Part shown: positions 46,370-54,726 of the stretch, piece by piece
Numbering within the stretch: the first letter of the stretch is position 1
Layout of the letters: each line of letters opens with the position of its first letter
Assembly (NCBI RefSeq): GCF_900169075.1
Contig: NZ_LT827015.1
Span: forward strand, 2,124,158 to 2,188,157
Source of the DNA: Chryseobacterium phocaeense
GTDB lineage: Bacteria > Bacteroidota > Bacteroidia > Flavobacteriales > Weeksellaceae
Length of the DNA stretch: 64,000 nucleotides
Direction of reading: 5' to 3'
Made by a program: the position numbers and the translations under genes
Notes under the pieces: generated by a model
The model's database searches: none
What the model saw: the letters and a program-made list of their open reading frames with translations, nothing else
Told to the model about the DNA's origin: nothing

Positions 46370-46397
46370 GTTAGTTTTAAATGTAAAAAAATGTTAC
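46370..46397 (-). promoter_or_regulatory. Candidate ECF promoter upstream of sigma gene
   Basis: Minus strand: GTAAC (46397-46393), N18, CTAAC (46374-46370), 18 bases before the ATG. The GTAAC box is followed by ATTTT as in the copy at 48482-48509. Confidence 0.65.
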
Positions 46398-46418
46398 AGA
46401 AGTTTTTTAAAATAAAAA

Positions 46419-46442
46419 TCCGGCAGAAAAACTTCTGCCGGA
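46419..46442 (-). terminator. Terminator of M4 peptidase gene
   Basis: TCCGGCAGAA / TTCTGCCGGA perfect stem, then TTTTATTTTAAAA on the minus strand. Confidence 0.9.
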
Positions 46443-46465
46443 CTGCATTTAAAACATATAAAGAT

Positions 46466-48457
46466 CTACTCAACGATAATTTTCTTAGACGAAACAGCAC
46501 CGCCGCCGGAGGAAACTTTTAAAAGATATACTCCTTTTTTAACATCCTGGATATTGATCTTATTGGTTCCTTTATTCAGTTTCTGGGCACCTTTAACCAA
46601 TCTTCCGGTCATATCATACAGTTCCGCAGAGCTGTCATTCTTATTATTTTCTATTGTAAATATACCGCCTTTTACAGGGTTTGGATATACACTGAACTCA
46701 TTCTGTGCACGTACAGCCTCACTGGTTGCCAATACTCCGTTTCCTATACCTACGGCATACCACGCTCTTACATTCTGCAGCTGCTCATTACTCGTGGCAC
46801 CATAAAGATCGGTTACCGCCTGCATTGTAAAATTGTAGGCATCCATATAGGTGGTATTCGGAGTCATATAATTGGTTAAGGCTCTGTAAATAATTTTCTC
46901 AGCTTTCTCAATCGTAATTCCTGTTACATTATAAGGATTCCCTATGTCATTGGTTCCGGAGCCTCCCTGCGACAGAAGATAAAACCAATAGTTTCCTACC
47001 CCGCTATTGGTATGTACCCCTCCGTGGTCATTATCAGCTGTAGGATTGGCAGTACTTGCCCAGTGGGTTCCGTTATAGGTATCCGGCTGCGGCCCTGGGT
47101 TTACATTATTCGGATCAGACATACTTCTCATATAAGGGGATGGATTCGGGTTCAGGAATGATGCGGTAGGAATTCCTTCACCAATGGTCCAGTTAGGACT
47201 GCTTCCGGAATAAAATTCTATAGCCGTTCCCAGCATATCTGCAATAGATTCATTAATCGCTCCGGATTCAGCTTCGTAATTCAATCCGCCCAGACCATTT
47301 CTTCCGATAATCAGGTGGGAATATTCATGCCCTGCCACATCAATGCCGACCACAGGATTCATAAGGGTAAGCAAGCCTCCCAGTATGGTTCCGTTACCAT
47401 ACAGCATACACACGATTCCACCATATAAGGGGGTATCTAGGGCAGCAGCATTCGCTCCTCCGGTAAGTCCTCCAAAGTTAAAATTGTAATAATTGTCTAT
47501 CTTGGCACCGTTTCCATCATAGCTGTTTCTGTTATGGCGGGCTATATAATAATCATAGGCATTTTTCATTCCCCAATGTACTTCTACCGGAGGTTTTGTA
47601 TTTGCTGCGGTATAATCAGCCACGGGATTGAGATATTCTTCCACATTAATAATTCCACCATTTATGGTATCTACATCCAGATTGGTCCCGTTCATGGTAT
47701 GTATATTTCTGGCATTGTCTTTCAGGCGGAACTGTCCGTTATAGGAATCAACAGTAACAGACTGGTTTCCTTTATAATAGGTTGCACTTGTAGAAGGGGT
47801 GTCCACATCATGCACTCTTGAATTTTTCTTTACTACCTTTCCTGAAATATTATCAATATAGTAAGTATAGGCTTTCAAAGGTTTCATGGACAAAGCTTCT
47901 ACTTTGGAAGTATGGTACATTGTTGCTTTCCGCCCGTTATTTACTTTTGAAATAACTTCTTCTACGGTGGAAATCGTTACTTTTCCCTGAGCATTAAGAT
48001 CAGAAAGAATAATAGACCTTATCCTGCCTAAAGTGGGCTGCTGGTTCGGTGAAAGATTAATATCTGTAATAATCTCACCATTTACATAGGTTACTTTTCC
48101 GTTTTTTTCATGAACAAGCACCATATCATCCATTACTTTTACCCCTTTATAATAATGTTCATAGACAAAATGTTTAATCCCCAGTTCATCTTTGTTCTGT
48201 TTAAGGAGTTTGTACGTATGGTCATTCCCGGTCCCTAGCCATTCACCCAAATGACTAAATAAGGCATCTGCAGACACATTTTCATGGCTAAAATCAGCGC
48301 TGAAAGTTCCCATCACGGATGAAATAGAAATCTTTGGAAGTTCTTTCACTGAAATTTCGGTTCTTCCTTTGTTTTGGGCCTGTACCAAAGTGGCCGGAGC
48401 CATTCCGATAGCCAGAGTAAAAGTCAGAACGCGGGCAAGAGTAGTAATTTTTTTCAT
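46466..48457 (-). CDS. M4-family (thermolysin-like) metallopeptidase, T9SS-secreted
   Basis: A 663-residue secreted metallopeptidase: signal peptide (to about residue 27, LVQAQ), an FTP/PepSY propeptide, and the M4 catalytic domain with H377EYSH381 and the third zinc ligand E403 in GAINESIADMLG. A type A sorting domain (SVYPNPVKGG, AELYDMTGRLVKG, GVYLLKVSSG) ends the protein, so it is exported by the type IX system and attached or released at the surface. A GTAAC/CTAAC element 24 bases upstream links it to the ECF sigma gene downstream. Confidence 0.95.
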   Translation of the reverse strand: MKKITTLARVLTFTLAIGMAPATLVQAQNKGRTEISVKELPKISISSVMGTFSADFSHENVSADALFSHLGEWLGTGNDHTYKLLKQNKDELGIKHFVYEHYYKGVKVMDDMVLVHEKNGKVTYVNGEIITDINLSPNQQPTLGRIRSIILSDLNAQGKVTISTVEEVISKVNNGRKATMYHTSKVEALSMKPLKAYTYYIDNISGKVVKKNSRVHDVDTPSTSATYYKGNQSVTVDSYNGQFRLKDNARNIHTMNGTNLDVDTINGGIINVEEYLNPVADYTAANTKPPVEVHWGMKNAYDYYIARHNRNSYDGNGAKIDNYYNFNFGGLTGGANAAALDTPLYGGIVCMLYGNGTILGGLLTLMNPVVGIDVAGHEYSHLIIGRNGLGGLNYEAESGAINESIADMLGTAIEFYSGSSPNWTIGEGIPTASFLNPNPSPYMRSMSDPNNVNPGPQPDTYNGTHWASTANPTADNDHGGVHTNSGVGNYWFYLLSQGGSGTNDIGNPYNVTGITIEKAEKIIYRALTNYMTPNTTYMDAYNFTMQAVTDLYGATSNEQLQNVRAWYAVGIGNGVLATSEAVRAQNEFSVYPNPVKGGIFTIENNKNDSSAELYDMTGRLVKGAQKLNKGTNKINIQDVKKGVYLLKVSSGGGAVSSKKIIVE

Positions 48458-48481
48458 AGTAATTCTTTTTATATCTCCCCG

Positions 48482-48509
48482 TTAGTAGAAAAAAAACGAA
48501 AATGTTACA
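48482..48509 (-). promoter_or_regulatory. Candidate ECF promoter upstream of M4 peptidase gene
   Basis: Minus strand: GTAAC (48509-48505), N18, CTAAC (48486-48482) within TTCTACTAAC; 24 bases before the peptidase ATG. Confidence 0.65.
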
Positions 48510-48801
48510 AAAAATCTAAATAAAATTACTTTTTAATATAAATTATCTGCAAACGAGGGAATAATCAGGTGAATTTTAAAATAGCAGAAACAAAAAACCC
48601 AACAGAAATAATTTCCTGCCAGGTCTCATTGTGTGTTTTTTTAAGTTCTACCCCAACCTTTGTTTCAAAAAAAACAAGGCTCGTACGAATAATTTTAATT
48701 GAATAACCTTTTTAAATAAGCTTATCCGATAAATGAACAGTCAGTTAAAAATTTGAACTAGTCTAAAGCCAAATCGCTCACTAACATAATATATTCTATC
48801 A
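48510..48801. other. Intergenic region between two ECF-type promoter elements
   Basis: AT-rich, no convincing gene on either strand; only very short frames follow the upstream element. A leader RNA or tandem promoter arrangement is possible. Confidence 0.4.
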
Positions 48802-48830
48802 GTTAGTAGAAAAAAAGTCAATAATGTTAC
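48802..48830 (-). promoter_or_regulatory. Third GTAAC/CTAAC element
   Basis: Minus strand: GTAAC (48830-48826), N19, CTAAC (48806-48802), also in TTCTACTAAC. It points to the M4 gene 345 bases away and has no gene of its own. Confidence 0.5.
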
Positions 48831-48918
48831 ACTTTTTAAGGAAAAATTTATATAAAAACAATATTTTCTCTCCTTTATCCCGTCCAACAGGATTTTTCAA
48901 GATTTCAATTCATTAAAA

Positions 48919-48944
48919 AACCCGGAAGAAAATTCTTCCGGGTT
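48919..48944 (-). terminator. Terminator of module 2 operon
   Basis: AACCCGGAAGAA / TTCTTCCGGGTT, perfect 12-bp stem, then TTTTAATG on the minus strand. Confidence 0.9.
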
Positions 48945-48970
48945 GTATTTAAAATTGTCAGTTATCAGAA

Positions 48971-49786
48971 CTAATTCAATCGGTCCAATGCTTTGATAAG
49001 AACCTGAATGTCTATAAAATGGAGTTTTGCTCCAATGATAATGAAAAGCAGAAGAACCAATGTTAAAAATACAATGATAAAAATGTATACCGAAACAAAC
49101 CAGATCACGGTATTGATGATATTCCCTTTAAGCCCGAATTTATTCATAAAAAACTTTTGGGTACGTACAAACCATGAATTTTTATGCCGCCTTTTCGGCT
49201 TTGCTTCAAGGCCGTTCAGCTCATCAACAAGGTGTACTACGTCCTCGATGTAACGTCCATACATATAATAAATCCAATATTTTATCACAAACCAGACCAG
49301 CATCAGCGTAATTAAAAAACTGATGGCAAAAATGGCCAGATTATACTTCATCTCAAAGTGAAAGTTGATCTTGATGAGCGACAGCAGAAAAGCAAGCGGA
49401 ATATAGGAGACGTAATAGGAAATATAGATTTCTTTCGATATTAGCAGTTGTGTTTTAAGGTTAAACAGATCATAATTTGTATTGATACTGCCTTTCAATA
49501 GCATTTTGTAAAGCTTAAGAAACCGGGAATAAAAATACACAATGAAAGACAGCGTTAGGAAGACCACAAATGCCGAAATAATCACAATATTGGTATTTCC
49601 TGATGCGAAAGGGAAGCCCATCATAATGGTAGGCAGCGTAACAACCATCAGCCAGAATTCGGTCTGCATATTAATCTTCAGCATCTGCATCGGGGAATGA
49701 ATTTCACGCTGTTTTTCTATAGAAATCTCAGGCAGGTCCTGCCTGATATCCTTGTCCCAAAGTTCTTTAAAATTTTCTAGCTCCAT
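48971..49786 (-). CDS. Membrane protein paired with ECF sigma factor (module 2)
   Basis: A 271-residue paralog of 45243-45833. It opens MELENFKELWDKDIRQDLPE and ISIEKQREIHSPMQMLKINM before a tryptophan-bearing first membrane segment; about five or six membrane segments follow. Compared with module 1 it has an extra C-terminal part of about 75 residues with a basic loop (EAKPKRRHKNSW) and one or two more membrane segments. It starts 11 bases after the sigma gene's stop, so it is its likely regulator. Confidence 0.8.
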   Translation of the reverse strand: MELENFKELWDKDIRQDLPEISIEKQREIHSPMQMLKINMQTEFWLMVVTLPTIMMGFPFASGNTNIVIISAFVVFLTLSFIVYFYSRFLKLYKMLLKGSINTNYDLFNLKTQLLISKEIYISYYVSYIPLAFLLSLIKINFHFEMKYNLAIFAISFLITLMLVWFVIKYWIYYMYGRYIEDVVHLVDELNGLEAKPKRRHKNSWFVRTQKFFMNKFGLKGNIINTVIWFVSVYIFIIVFLTLVLLLFIIIGAKLHFIDIQVLIKALDRLN

Positions 49787-49797
49787 TTGTTTTGTTT

Positions 49798-50307
49798 TTA
49801 AATCCTGTTATTTTTTTGCTTTTCAATGATTTCCTTCAATTTTGTCTTGGCCCGGTTCATCTTTACCCGGGCATTTACCTCGGTGATCCCTAGCTGCCGG
49901 GCGATTTCCCTGCCGGGAAAATCTTCCAAAAAGAAAAAAATAAGTGCCTTGTCTATAGGACTGAGCTGGTGAATGGCCTCATACATCAGTTTCATATTTC
50001 TGTCATCTGCATCATTGTAAGATTCATTGGGAACCACAAGATTTTCCATTCCATGATTTTGTATAAAACTACGTTTTTTTTCACTCCGGAGAAATACAAT
50101 CGCTGTATTCAGAGCAGTCCGGTAAAGCCATGTTGAGAAGTCACTTCTTCTTTGGAAATCTCCGTATGATTTCCAGGCCTGATAAATGATCTCCTGATAC
50201 AGATCATTCTGATCATCCCGATCGTCCATATACATTTTAGAGATCTTGAAAATAACACCTTTATGTTTTTCAATTTTCTCTAAAAATTCTTTTTCCATTA
50301 AAGACAT
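49798..50307 (-). CDS. RNA polymerase ECF sigma factor (module 2)
   Basis: A 169-residue ECF sigma factor, close paralog of 45851-46351: QNDLYQEIIYQAWKSYGDF, STWLYRTALNTAIVFLRSEK and region 4 LEDFPGREIARQLGITEVNA. The DNA-reading helices differ between the paralogs, and its own upstream DNA lacks the GTAAC/CTAAC element, so the two may read different promoters. Confidence 0.94.
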   Translation of the reverse strand: MSLMEKEFLEKIEKHKGVIFKISKMYMDDRDDQNDLYQEIIYQAWKSYGDFQRRSDFSTWLYRTALNTAIVFLRSEKKRSFIQNHGMENLVVPNESYNDADDRNMKLMYEAIHQLSPIDKALIFFFLEDFPGREIARQLGITEVNARVKMNRAKTKLKEIIEKQKNNRI

Positions 50308-50459
50308 GCTTCAAACTCTACTAGAACAGCAGCAATTTGCTAAAATACTACTTTTTTAACACAAAAATAAAAACTCCACAGCCAACAAAATACAAAATCC
50401 TCAAAAAATAAAGAAATTTATTGAGGATTAATATTTTATGTTAAATGAATAAAATGACT

Positions 50460-52088
50460 TTAGAAAATATAATCTGTACTTAAAAAGTTAGAATCATGTT
50501 CTCTGACGATGGTATTTAATAGGTTTTTATTAGAATCTGTAATTTTGGCCGCAACAAGGGACCGGATAGAAAATGAGCGAAGGGCATCAAAAACAGATAG
50601 CGTACCTTCTGCACTGTCTTTTCTGCCCGTGAACGGAAATACATCCGGACCGCGCTGAGCCTGGCAATTAATGTTCACCCGGCTTACCAAATTCACAAAA
50701 GGATCTATCAATCTGGAAACTTCCTGCGGATCTTCACTAAAAATACTGACCTGCATCCCATGCGAAGCATTCACCTGATAATCAATCGGTTCTTCTATAT
50801 CTTCAAACGGAACCACCGGAATTACCGGACCGAACTGCTCTTCATGATAGAGTTTCATCTCACTGTTTACCGGATAAACTACCGCAGGAAAGACAAAAGA
50901 CTCTTCTGTAAATCCTCCGTTTGGATTTAAAACCTCAGCTCCTTTCGCAAGCGCATCATCAATACATTCTTTAAGATAAGGCGGCTTGTTCACTTCCGGA
51001 AGCGGCGTAACTTTTACATCTTTTTCCCACGGAAGGCCTGGTTTTAAAGCTGAAACAGCGGCACTTAGTTTTTGGGTGAACACTTCTGCAATCTCTTTCT
51101 GGACAAAAATCAGTTTCAACGCTGTACACCGTTGTCCGTTAAAAGATAATGCTCCCAAAATACATTCGCTGACCGCCACATCCAGGTTGGCGTTTTTAGT
51201 GACAATCGCTGCGTTTTTAGCGTCAAGACTGAGAATAGCCCGGAGACGGTTCACTTTAGGATGCAGTTTCTTCAGTCCGTTTGCCACTTTGCTGGAACCG
51301 ATGAAGGCCAGAACATTTACTTTTCCGCTTTCCATAATAGGGGTAATAATCTCGGAACCTTTACCATATAGCGTGTTCACCGTTCCTTTCGGGAATGCTT
51401 CTTTAAAGGCCTTTAATAAAGGATAATGTGCCAGAACACCATGTTTTGGAAGTTTAAATAAAATGGTATTCCCCATAATCAGCGCAGGAATCAAAGTGGT
51501 GAAAATTTCATTCAAAGGGTAATTGAATGGCCCCATGCTCAAAACCACCCCCAACGGTGCTCTTCTGATCTGTGCAATGGTTCCCTCAGCTTCCTGGAAA
51601 CGAGAAGACTCCCTGTCCAGATCCTTAAGGGCATCAATGGTCTGGTTGATATAATCTACAGTCCTGTCGAATTCTTTGGTAGAATCTGCTAAAGTCTTTC
51701 CAATTTCCCACATCAGCAGCCTGATTACCAGATCACGTTCCTGGATCATGAGGTATACAAATTTTTGCATACACTTTATCCGGCCCTCTACCGACATCGT
51801 GGGCCATTCGCCCAAACCATTATCATAGGCTTTAACGGAAGCTTCCAGAACCTCCATCGCTTCTTCCGGGCCGATATTCGGAATGCTTCCCAATAGTTTC
51901 CTTTCCAGTCCGTTTCCCGTAGGAATGCAGACCGGGGAATAAATATTCTGAACCTCTCCTTCCCATTCTACCAGCTCTCCGTTGAGAAGATAAACCTTCT
52001 GATGAATCTCCGGAACTTTGTATTCTTCGGGAATTTCATTTTCACTTTTAAAGATATCCTGAACTGCCGGCTTATTAACTGAATCCAT
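50460..52088 (-). CDS. gapN: NADP-dependent glyceraldehyde-3-phosphate dehydrogenase-like ALDH
   Basis: A 542-residue aldehyde dehydrogenase of the GapN (ALDH11-like) group; it would oxidise glyceraldehyde-3-phosphate to 3-phosphoglycerate with NADP. The catalytic cysteine is C321 in NGQRCTA, and LGVVLSMGPFNYPLNEIFTT and EEQFGPVIPV are present. The general-base glutamate of the usual LELGGK motif is replaced: the sequence there is LSLDAKNA. Whether this subgroup keeps the GapN substrate is therefore unsure. Confidence 0.85.
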   Translation of the reverse strand: MDSVNKPAVQDIFKSENEIPEEYKVPEIHQKVYLLNGELVEWEGEVQNIYSPVCIPTGNGLERKLLGSIPNIGPEEAMEVLEASVKAYDNGLGEWPTMSVEGRIKCMQKFVYLMIQERDLVIRLLMWEIGKTLADSTKEFDRTVDYINQTIDALKDLDRESSRFQEAEGTIAQIRRAPLGVVLSMGPFNYPLNEIFTTLIPALIMGNTILFKLPKHGVLAHYPLLKAFKEAFPKGTVNTLYGKGSEIITPIMESGKVNVLAFIGSSKVANGLKKLHPKVNRLRAILSLDAKNAAIVTKNANLDVAVSECILGALSFNGQRCTALKLIFVQKEIAEVFTQKLSAAVSALKPGLPWEKDVKVTPLPEVNKPPYLKECIDDALAKGAEVLNPNGGFTEESFVFPAVVYPVNSEMKLYHEEQFGPVIPVVPFEDIEEPIDYQVNASHGMQVSIFSEDPQEVSRLIDPFVNLVSRVNINCQAQRGPDVFPFTGRKDSAEGTLSVFDALRSFSIRSLVAAKITDSNKNLLNTIVREHDSNFLSTDYIF

Positions 52089-52242
52089 AAATTTATATTT
52101 TTTGATAATTTAAATGTAAATCTTAACCAATTACAGAATAAAGGTAGAGCTTACGAATGGTTAAAAAAACAGGTCGCTGATAGATTTGTTCTATTTGACG
52201 GGTGTTTTAATTAAAATTAATCTCAGCTACTTAAAAAATGAA

Positions 52243-52250
52243 TAATTTTG
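52243..52250 (+). promoter_or_regulatory. Flavobacterial -7 box of exported tpx
   Basis: TAATTTTG, exact TAnnTTTG, 16 bases before the ATG. Confidence 0.55.
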
Positions 52251-52266
52251 TTTAAAAATAAAATTC

Positions 52267-52824
52267 ATGCTATCAAAAATCATTTACAGTACCATGTTGT
52301 TTTTCTCGGTGTTGGCTTTCGGCCAGAATACCGTGTTGATGGGAGGAAAACCTGTACATACCTACGCCAAACTTCCGGCAGTTAATAAAGCGGCACCTAA
52401 ATTTACCCTTACGGATGTTGCCATGAAAGATCAAACCCTTGATTCCTACAAAGGAAAATATGTGATCCTGAATATCTTCCCAAGTGTAGATACCGGCGTT
52501 TGTTCGGCTTCCGTCCATCATTTCAATGAAGATGCAGGAAATATCCCGAATACGGTAGTTCTTTGCATCTCTAAAGATCTTCCTTTCGCGCAGAAAAGAT
52601 TTTGCGGTGCAGAAGGGATCAAAAATGTAGTGATGCTTTCAGATTTCCGTTCTGATTTTGGAAAAACCTATGGCGTGGAAATCACAGATTCTGCCATGAA
52701 AGGCCTTTTAAGCAGGGCTGTTGTGGTGATTGATCCTTCCGGAAAAATCATTTACGAAGAACAGGTCGCTGATATTTCACAGGAACCAAACTACGAAGCA
52801 GCAATTGCCGCGGTGCAAAAATAA
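52267..52824 (+). CDS. tpx: Thiol peroxidase with signal peptide
   Basis: A 185-residue Tpx with an N-terminal signal peptide (MLSKIIYSTMLFFSVLAFGQ). The peroxidatic cysteine is in FPSVDTGVCSAS and the resolving one in KRFCGAEGIKN; LSRAVVVIDPSGKIIYEEQV matches the cytosolic paralog at 25177. It should act on peroxides in the periplasm. Its electron donor there is unknown. A long hairpin follows. Confidence 0.94.
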   Translation: MLSKIIYSTMLFFSVLAFGQNTVLMGGKPVHTYAKLPAVNKAAPKFTLTDVAMKDQTLDSYKGKYVILNIFPSVDTGVCSASVHHFNEDAGNIPNTVVLCISKDLPFAQKRFCGAEGIKNVVMLSDFRSDFGKTYGVEITDSAMKGLLSRAVVVIDPSGKIIYEEQVADISQEPNYEAAIAAVQK

Positions 52825-52848
52825 GCTTTTGCTTTTGGAATAATGTGG

Positions 52849-52886
52849 CCCCGGGCTCGGGCGATCGAAGATCGCCGAGCCCGGGG
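52849..52886. terminator. Bidirectional GC-rich hairpin terminator
   Basis: CCCCGGGCTCGG(G)CGATC and its complement, one bulged G and a GAA triloop, flanked by TTTTA, between convergent genes. Confidence 0.85.
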
Positions 52887-52888
52887 TT

Positions 52889-53608
52889 TTATTTTTTTAT
52901 TTTCTTTTTAGTTGTAACGACAATTACACCATTTTTTGCTTTTCCACTGAATGTAGAATTTGCATTTTTTACAATGTTTATACTTTCTATCATATCAGGA
53001 TCAATCTTTCTCAGATCTTCCAGGCTACTTACCTTTCCATTCACCACAACCACAGGCTGCTGATCCTCTCTCAAAGTTGCCTTTGCACCTCCGATCCTCA
53101 CTGCTACAGGCTTTCCAGTACTATCTGCCTGCACAGGACTAACATTTACTCCCTGAGTTTTTGGGAGAGCTTCCGGCTTATTTTCTTTAGCATTCATCAA
53201 AGATCCGGGAACTATGGTATAGCTTCCAAGCATCGTCTTTTGACTTTTCTTACCTACTAATTCCGGCGGTACCATTTCGCTAATTTCTGTTGTCTGTAAG
53301 GTATCTGCTGGTATATTCTGCTGTGCGTGAACAGAAACCAAACCTCCGGTGGTAAGTATAAAGCCTGCTGCAAATTTTATAAAAACCGAATTGATGTAAG
53401 AGTACTGCAGATTCCTGTTCAGTTGGGATTCATAAAAGTTGCCACAGATATCTTCTGAAGAATAAGAAAAGGATTTCATAATCTCATCATCAGAAGCTGT
53501 GGTAAAATCCCGGACGGTTTTTGAACAGACGGAACAAAATCTTCCTTTTTCTTGTGGGCTCATGGTTTCCCAGTTTTCGTGACAGGGTTTGGGTATGGTA
53601 ATTCTCAT
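52889..53608 (-). CDS. CxxC / membrane segment / TonB-plug-like chimera
   Basis: A 239-residue protein with three parts. Residues 1-35 carry PKPCHENWETMSPQEKGRFC and CSKTVRDF, with C9, C25 and C28 as a possible zinc site in the cytoplasm. A membrane segment lies at about residues 74-95. The exterior C-terminal part ends ESINIVKNANSTFSGKAKNG and VIVVTTKKK, the pattern of TonB-receptor plug (carboxypeptidase-associated) repeats. The N-terminal motif recurs in Bacteroidetes; the role of the combination is unknown. Confidence 0.75.
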   Translation of the reverse strand: MRITIPKPCHENWETMSPQEKGRFCSVCSKTVRDFTTASDDEIMKSFSYSSEDICGNFYESQLNRNLQYSYINSVFIKFAAGFILTTGGLVSVHAQQNIPADTLQTTEISEMVPPELVGKKSQKTMLGSYTIVPGSLMNAKENKPEALPKTQGVNVSPVQADSTGKPVAVRIGGAKATLREDQQPVVVVNGKVSSLEDLRKIDPDMIESINIVKNANSTFSGKAKNGVIVVTTKKKIKK

Positions 53609-53774
53609 TGAGGTCTTTTATTATAAAGATGAAGGAATTATTAAAAAGGTTGGAATCACCATTTTAAAATAATCATATTGTTGGAATGTTGGAACATCGC
53701 AAAGACGCAAATGATATAGCAAACAGGCTTTTAAGGCGTAAAGATTTTATCTTCGATAAAATTAACAATCACTA
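53609..53774. other. Intergenic region with dispersed repeat words
   Basis: No gene. AAGGCGTAAAGATTTTATCT near 53733 repeats the sequence seen near 19070. Confidence 0.5.
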
Positions 53775-53903
53775 CCGTCATTGCGAGGAACGAAGCGACG
53801 AAGCAATCTCATCCACCATTACCACGCCATCCCTTGCTGAAAATCTTAGATTTTCTTGCGCCTTAAATATTCACTCAGCATAAAAAAACCTTGCGTCTTT
53901 GCG
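53775..53903. repeat. Dispersed repeat, left copy (CGTCATTGCGAGGAACGAAG)
   Basis: CCGTCATTGCGAGGAACGAA and on, then CTGAAAATCTTAGATTTTCT and CCTTGCGTCTTTGCG. In one frame it reads RHCEERSDEAIS, the well-known false-protein signature of this repeat. Second copy at 54541-54669, same orientation. Confidence 0.85.
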
Positions 53904-54028
53904 ATTTCCAACAAATCAAAAAATACTCTTTGATTTAAACAAAAAAGAATGATTAAATATTGCTGATAAAAAATCCTAACCTCTATTTTTTTAAAGTTAT
54001 ATTTTGCATATTTGTACAAAATACAGCT

Positions 54029-54394
54029 ATGCAAAAAGAAAAACTACGCAGCGTAAGAAAAAGAAAAGGTATTACGCAGCAGCAGATTGCAGATATTATT
54101 GCCACAGATGTTTCCAACTACAGCAGAAAAGAATCCGGGGATGTAAAGATTTTCAAAGATGAATGGGACAAAATTGCCGGTTTTCTGGAAGTTCCTTTGG
54201 AAGAAATTTACGAAGAAGAGGAAGCTAAAAACATCAATAATTTTAATAACAATACAATTGATGTAGGGAATGTCAATGGTAATTATTACTGTAATGTTCC
54301 TGAATTTCTTTTGGAAAGCCAAAGAGAGCTTATAGAAATTCTGAAAAAAGAAAACCAAAGGCTGGAGGAAGAACTCAAAAAATATAAGAAATAA
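54029..54394 (+). CDS. XRE-family transcriptional regulator
   Basis: A 121-residue protein with an N-terminal Xre/Cro helix-turn-helix (KLRSVRKRKGITQQQIADII, ATDVSNYSRKESGDVKIFK), a short acidic linker (EEIYEEEEA) and a C-terminal coiled-coil (ESQRELIEILKKENQRLEEE). It is preceded by an unlikely 23-codon extension. Similar stand-alone regulators are frequent in Flavobacteriia. It lies between the two copies of the 130-bp repeat, which may have moved or flanked it. Confidence 0.88.
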   Translation: MQKEKLRSVRKRKGITQQQIADIIATDVSNYSRKESGDVKIFKDEWDKIAGFLEVPLEEIYEEEEAKNINNFNNNTIDVGNVNGNYYCNVPEFLLESQRELIEILKKENQRLEEELKKYKK

Positions 54395-54540
54395 AGATTT
54401 TCTACGCTTTATTTTTTTGAAACATTAAGGAAATTTAAGGGATTAAGGGAAGTTAAGAAACATCAAAGATGTTTTTTGCAAAGCTGGATGCTTACTATTC
54501 TTAACAGCTTAAATTTTCTTAAAGATTCAGAAAACATCGC
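54395..54540. other. Intergenic region after XRE gene
   Basis: AT-rich, GGAAATTTAAGGGATTAAGG-type low complexity; no gene. Confidence 0.4.
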
Positions 54541-54669
54541 CCGTCATTGCGAAGAGCGAAGCGATGAAGCAATCTCATCACCTACCTTTACCTCCCACCC
54601 CTGCCGAAAATCTTCGATTTTCTTGCGCCTTACATATTCACACAGCCTAAAAAACCTTGCGCCATTGCG
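54541..54669. repeat. Dispersed repeat, right copy
   Basis: CCGTCATTGCGAAGAGCGAA and on, then CCGAAAATCTTCGATTTTCT and CCTTGCGCCATTGCG; matches 53775-53903 along its length. Confidence 0.85.
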
Positions 54670-54700
54670 TATACCAACAAAAAACAGGTCTATATAAAAA

Positions 54701-54721
54701 AACTCAGCGTGCTGCTGAGTT
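54701..54721 (-). terminator. Terminator of DUF6261 gene
   Basis: AACTCAGC / GCTGAGTT 8-bp stem, followed by TTTTTTATA on the minus strand. Confidence 0.85.
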
Positions 54722-54726
54722 CTTTC

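Noticed and set aside
48510..48801. Small gene driven by the third GTAAC/CTAAC element
   Set aside because: Only frames of fewer than 20 codons follow it on the minus strand; it is kept only as a possible leader or tandem promoter.
53686..53883. 65-codon ORF with RHCEERSDEAIS
   Set aside because: This peptide is the known translation of a dispersed DNA repeat, not a protein family.
54476..54697. 73-codon ORF with RHCEERSDEAIS
   Set aside because: Same repeat, second copy.
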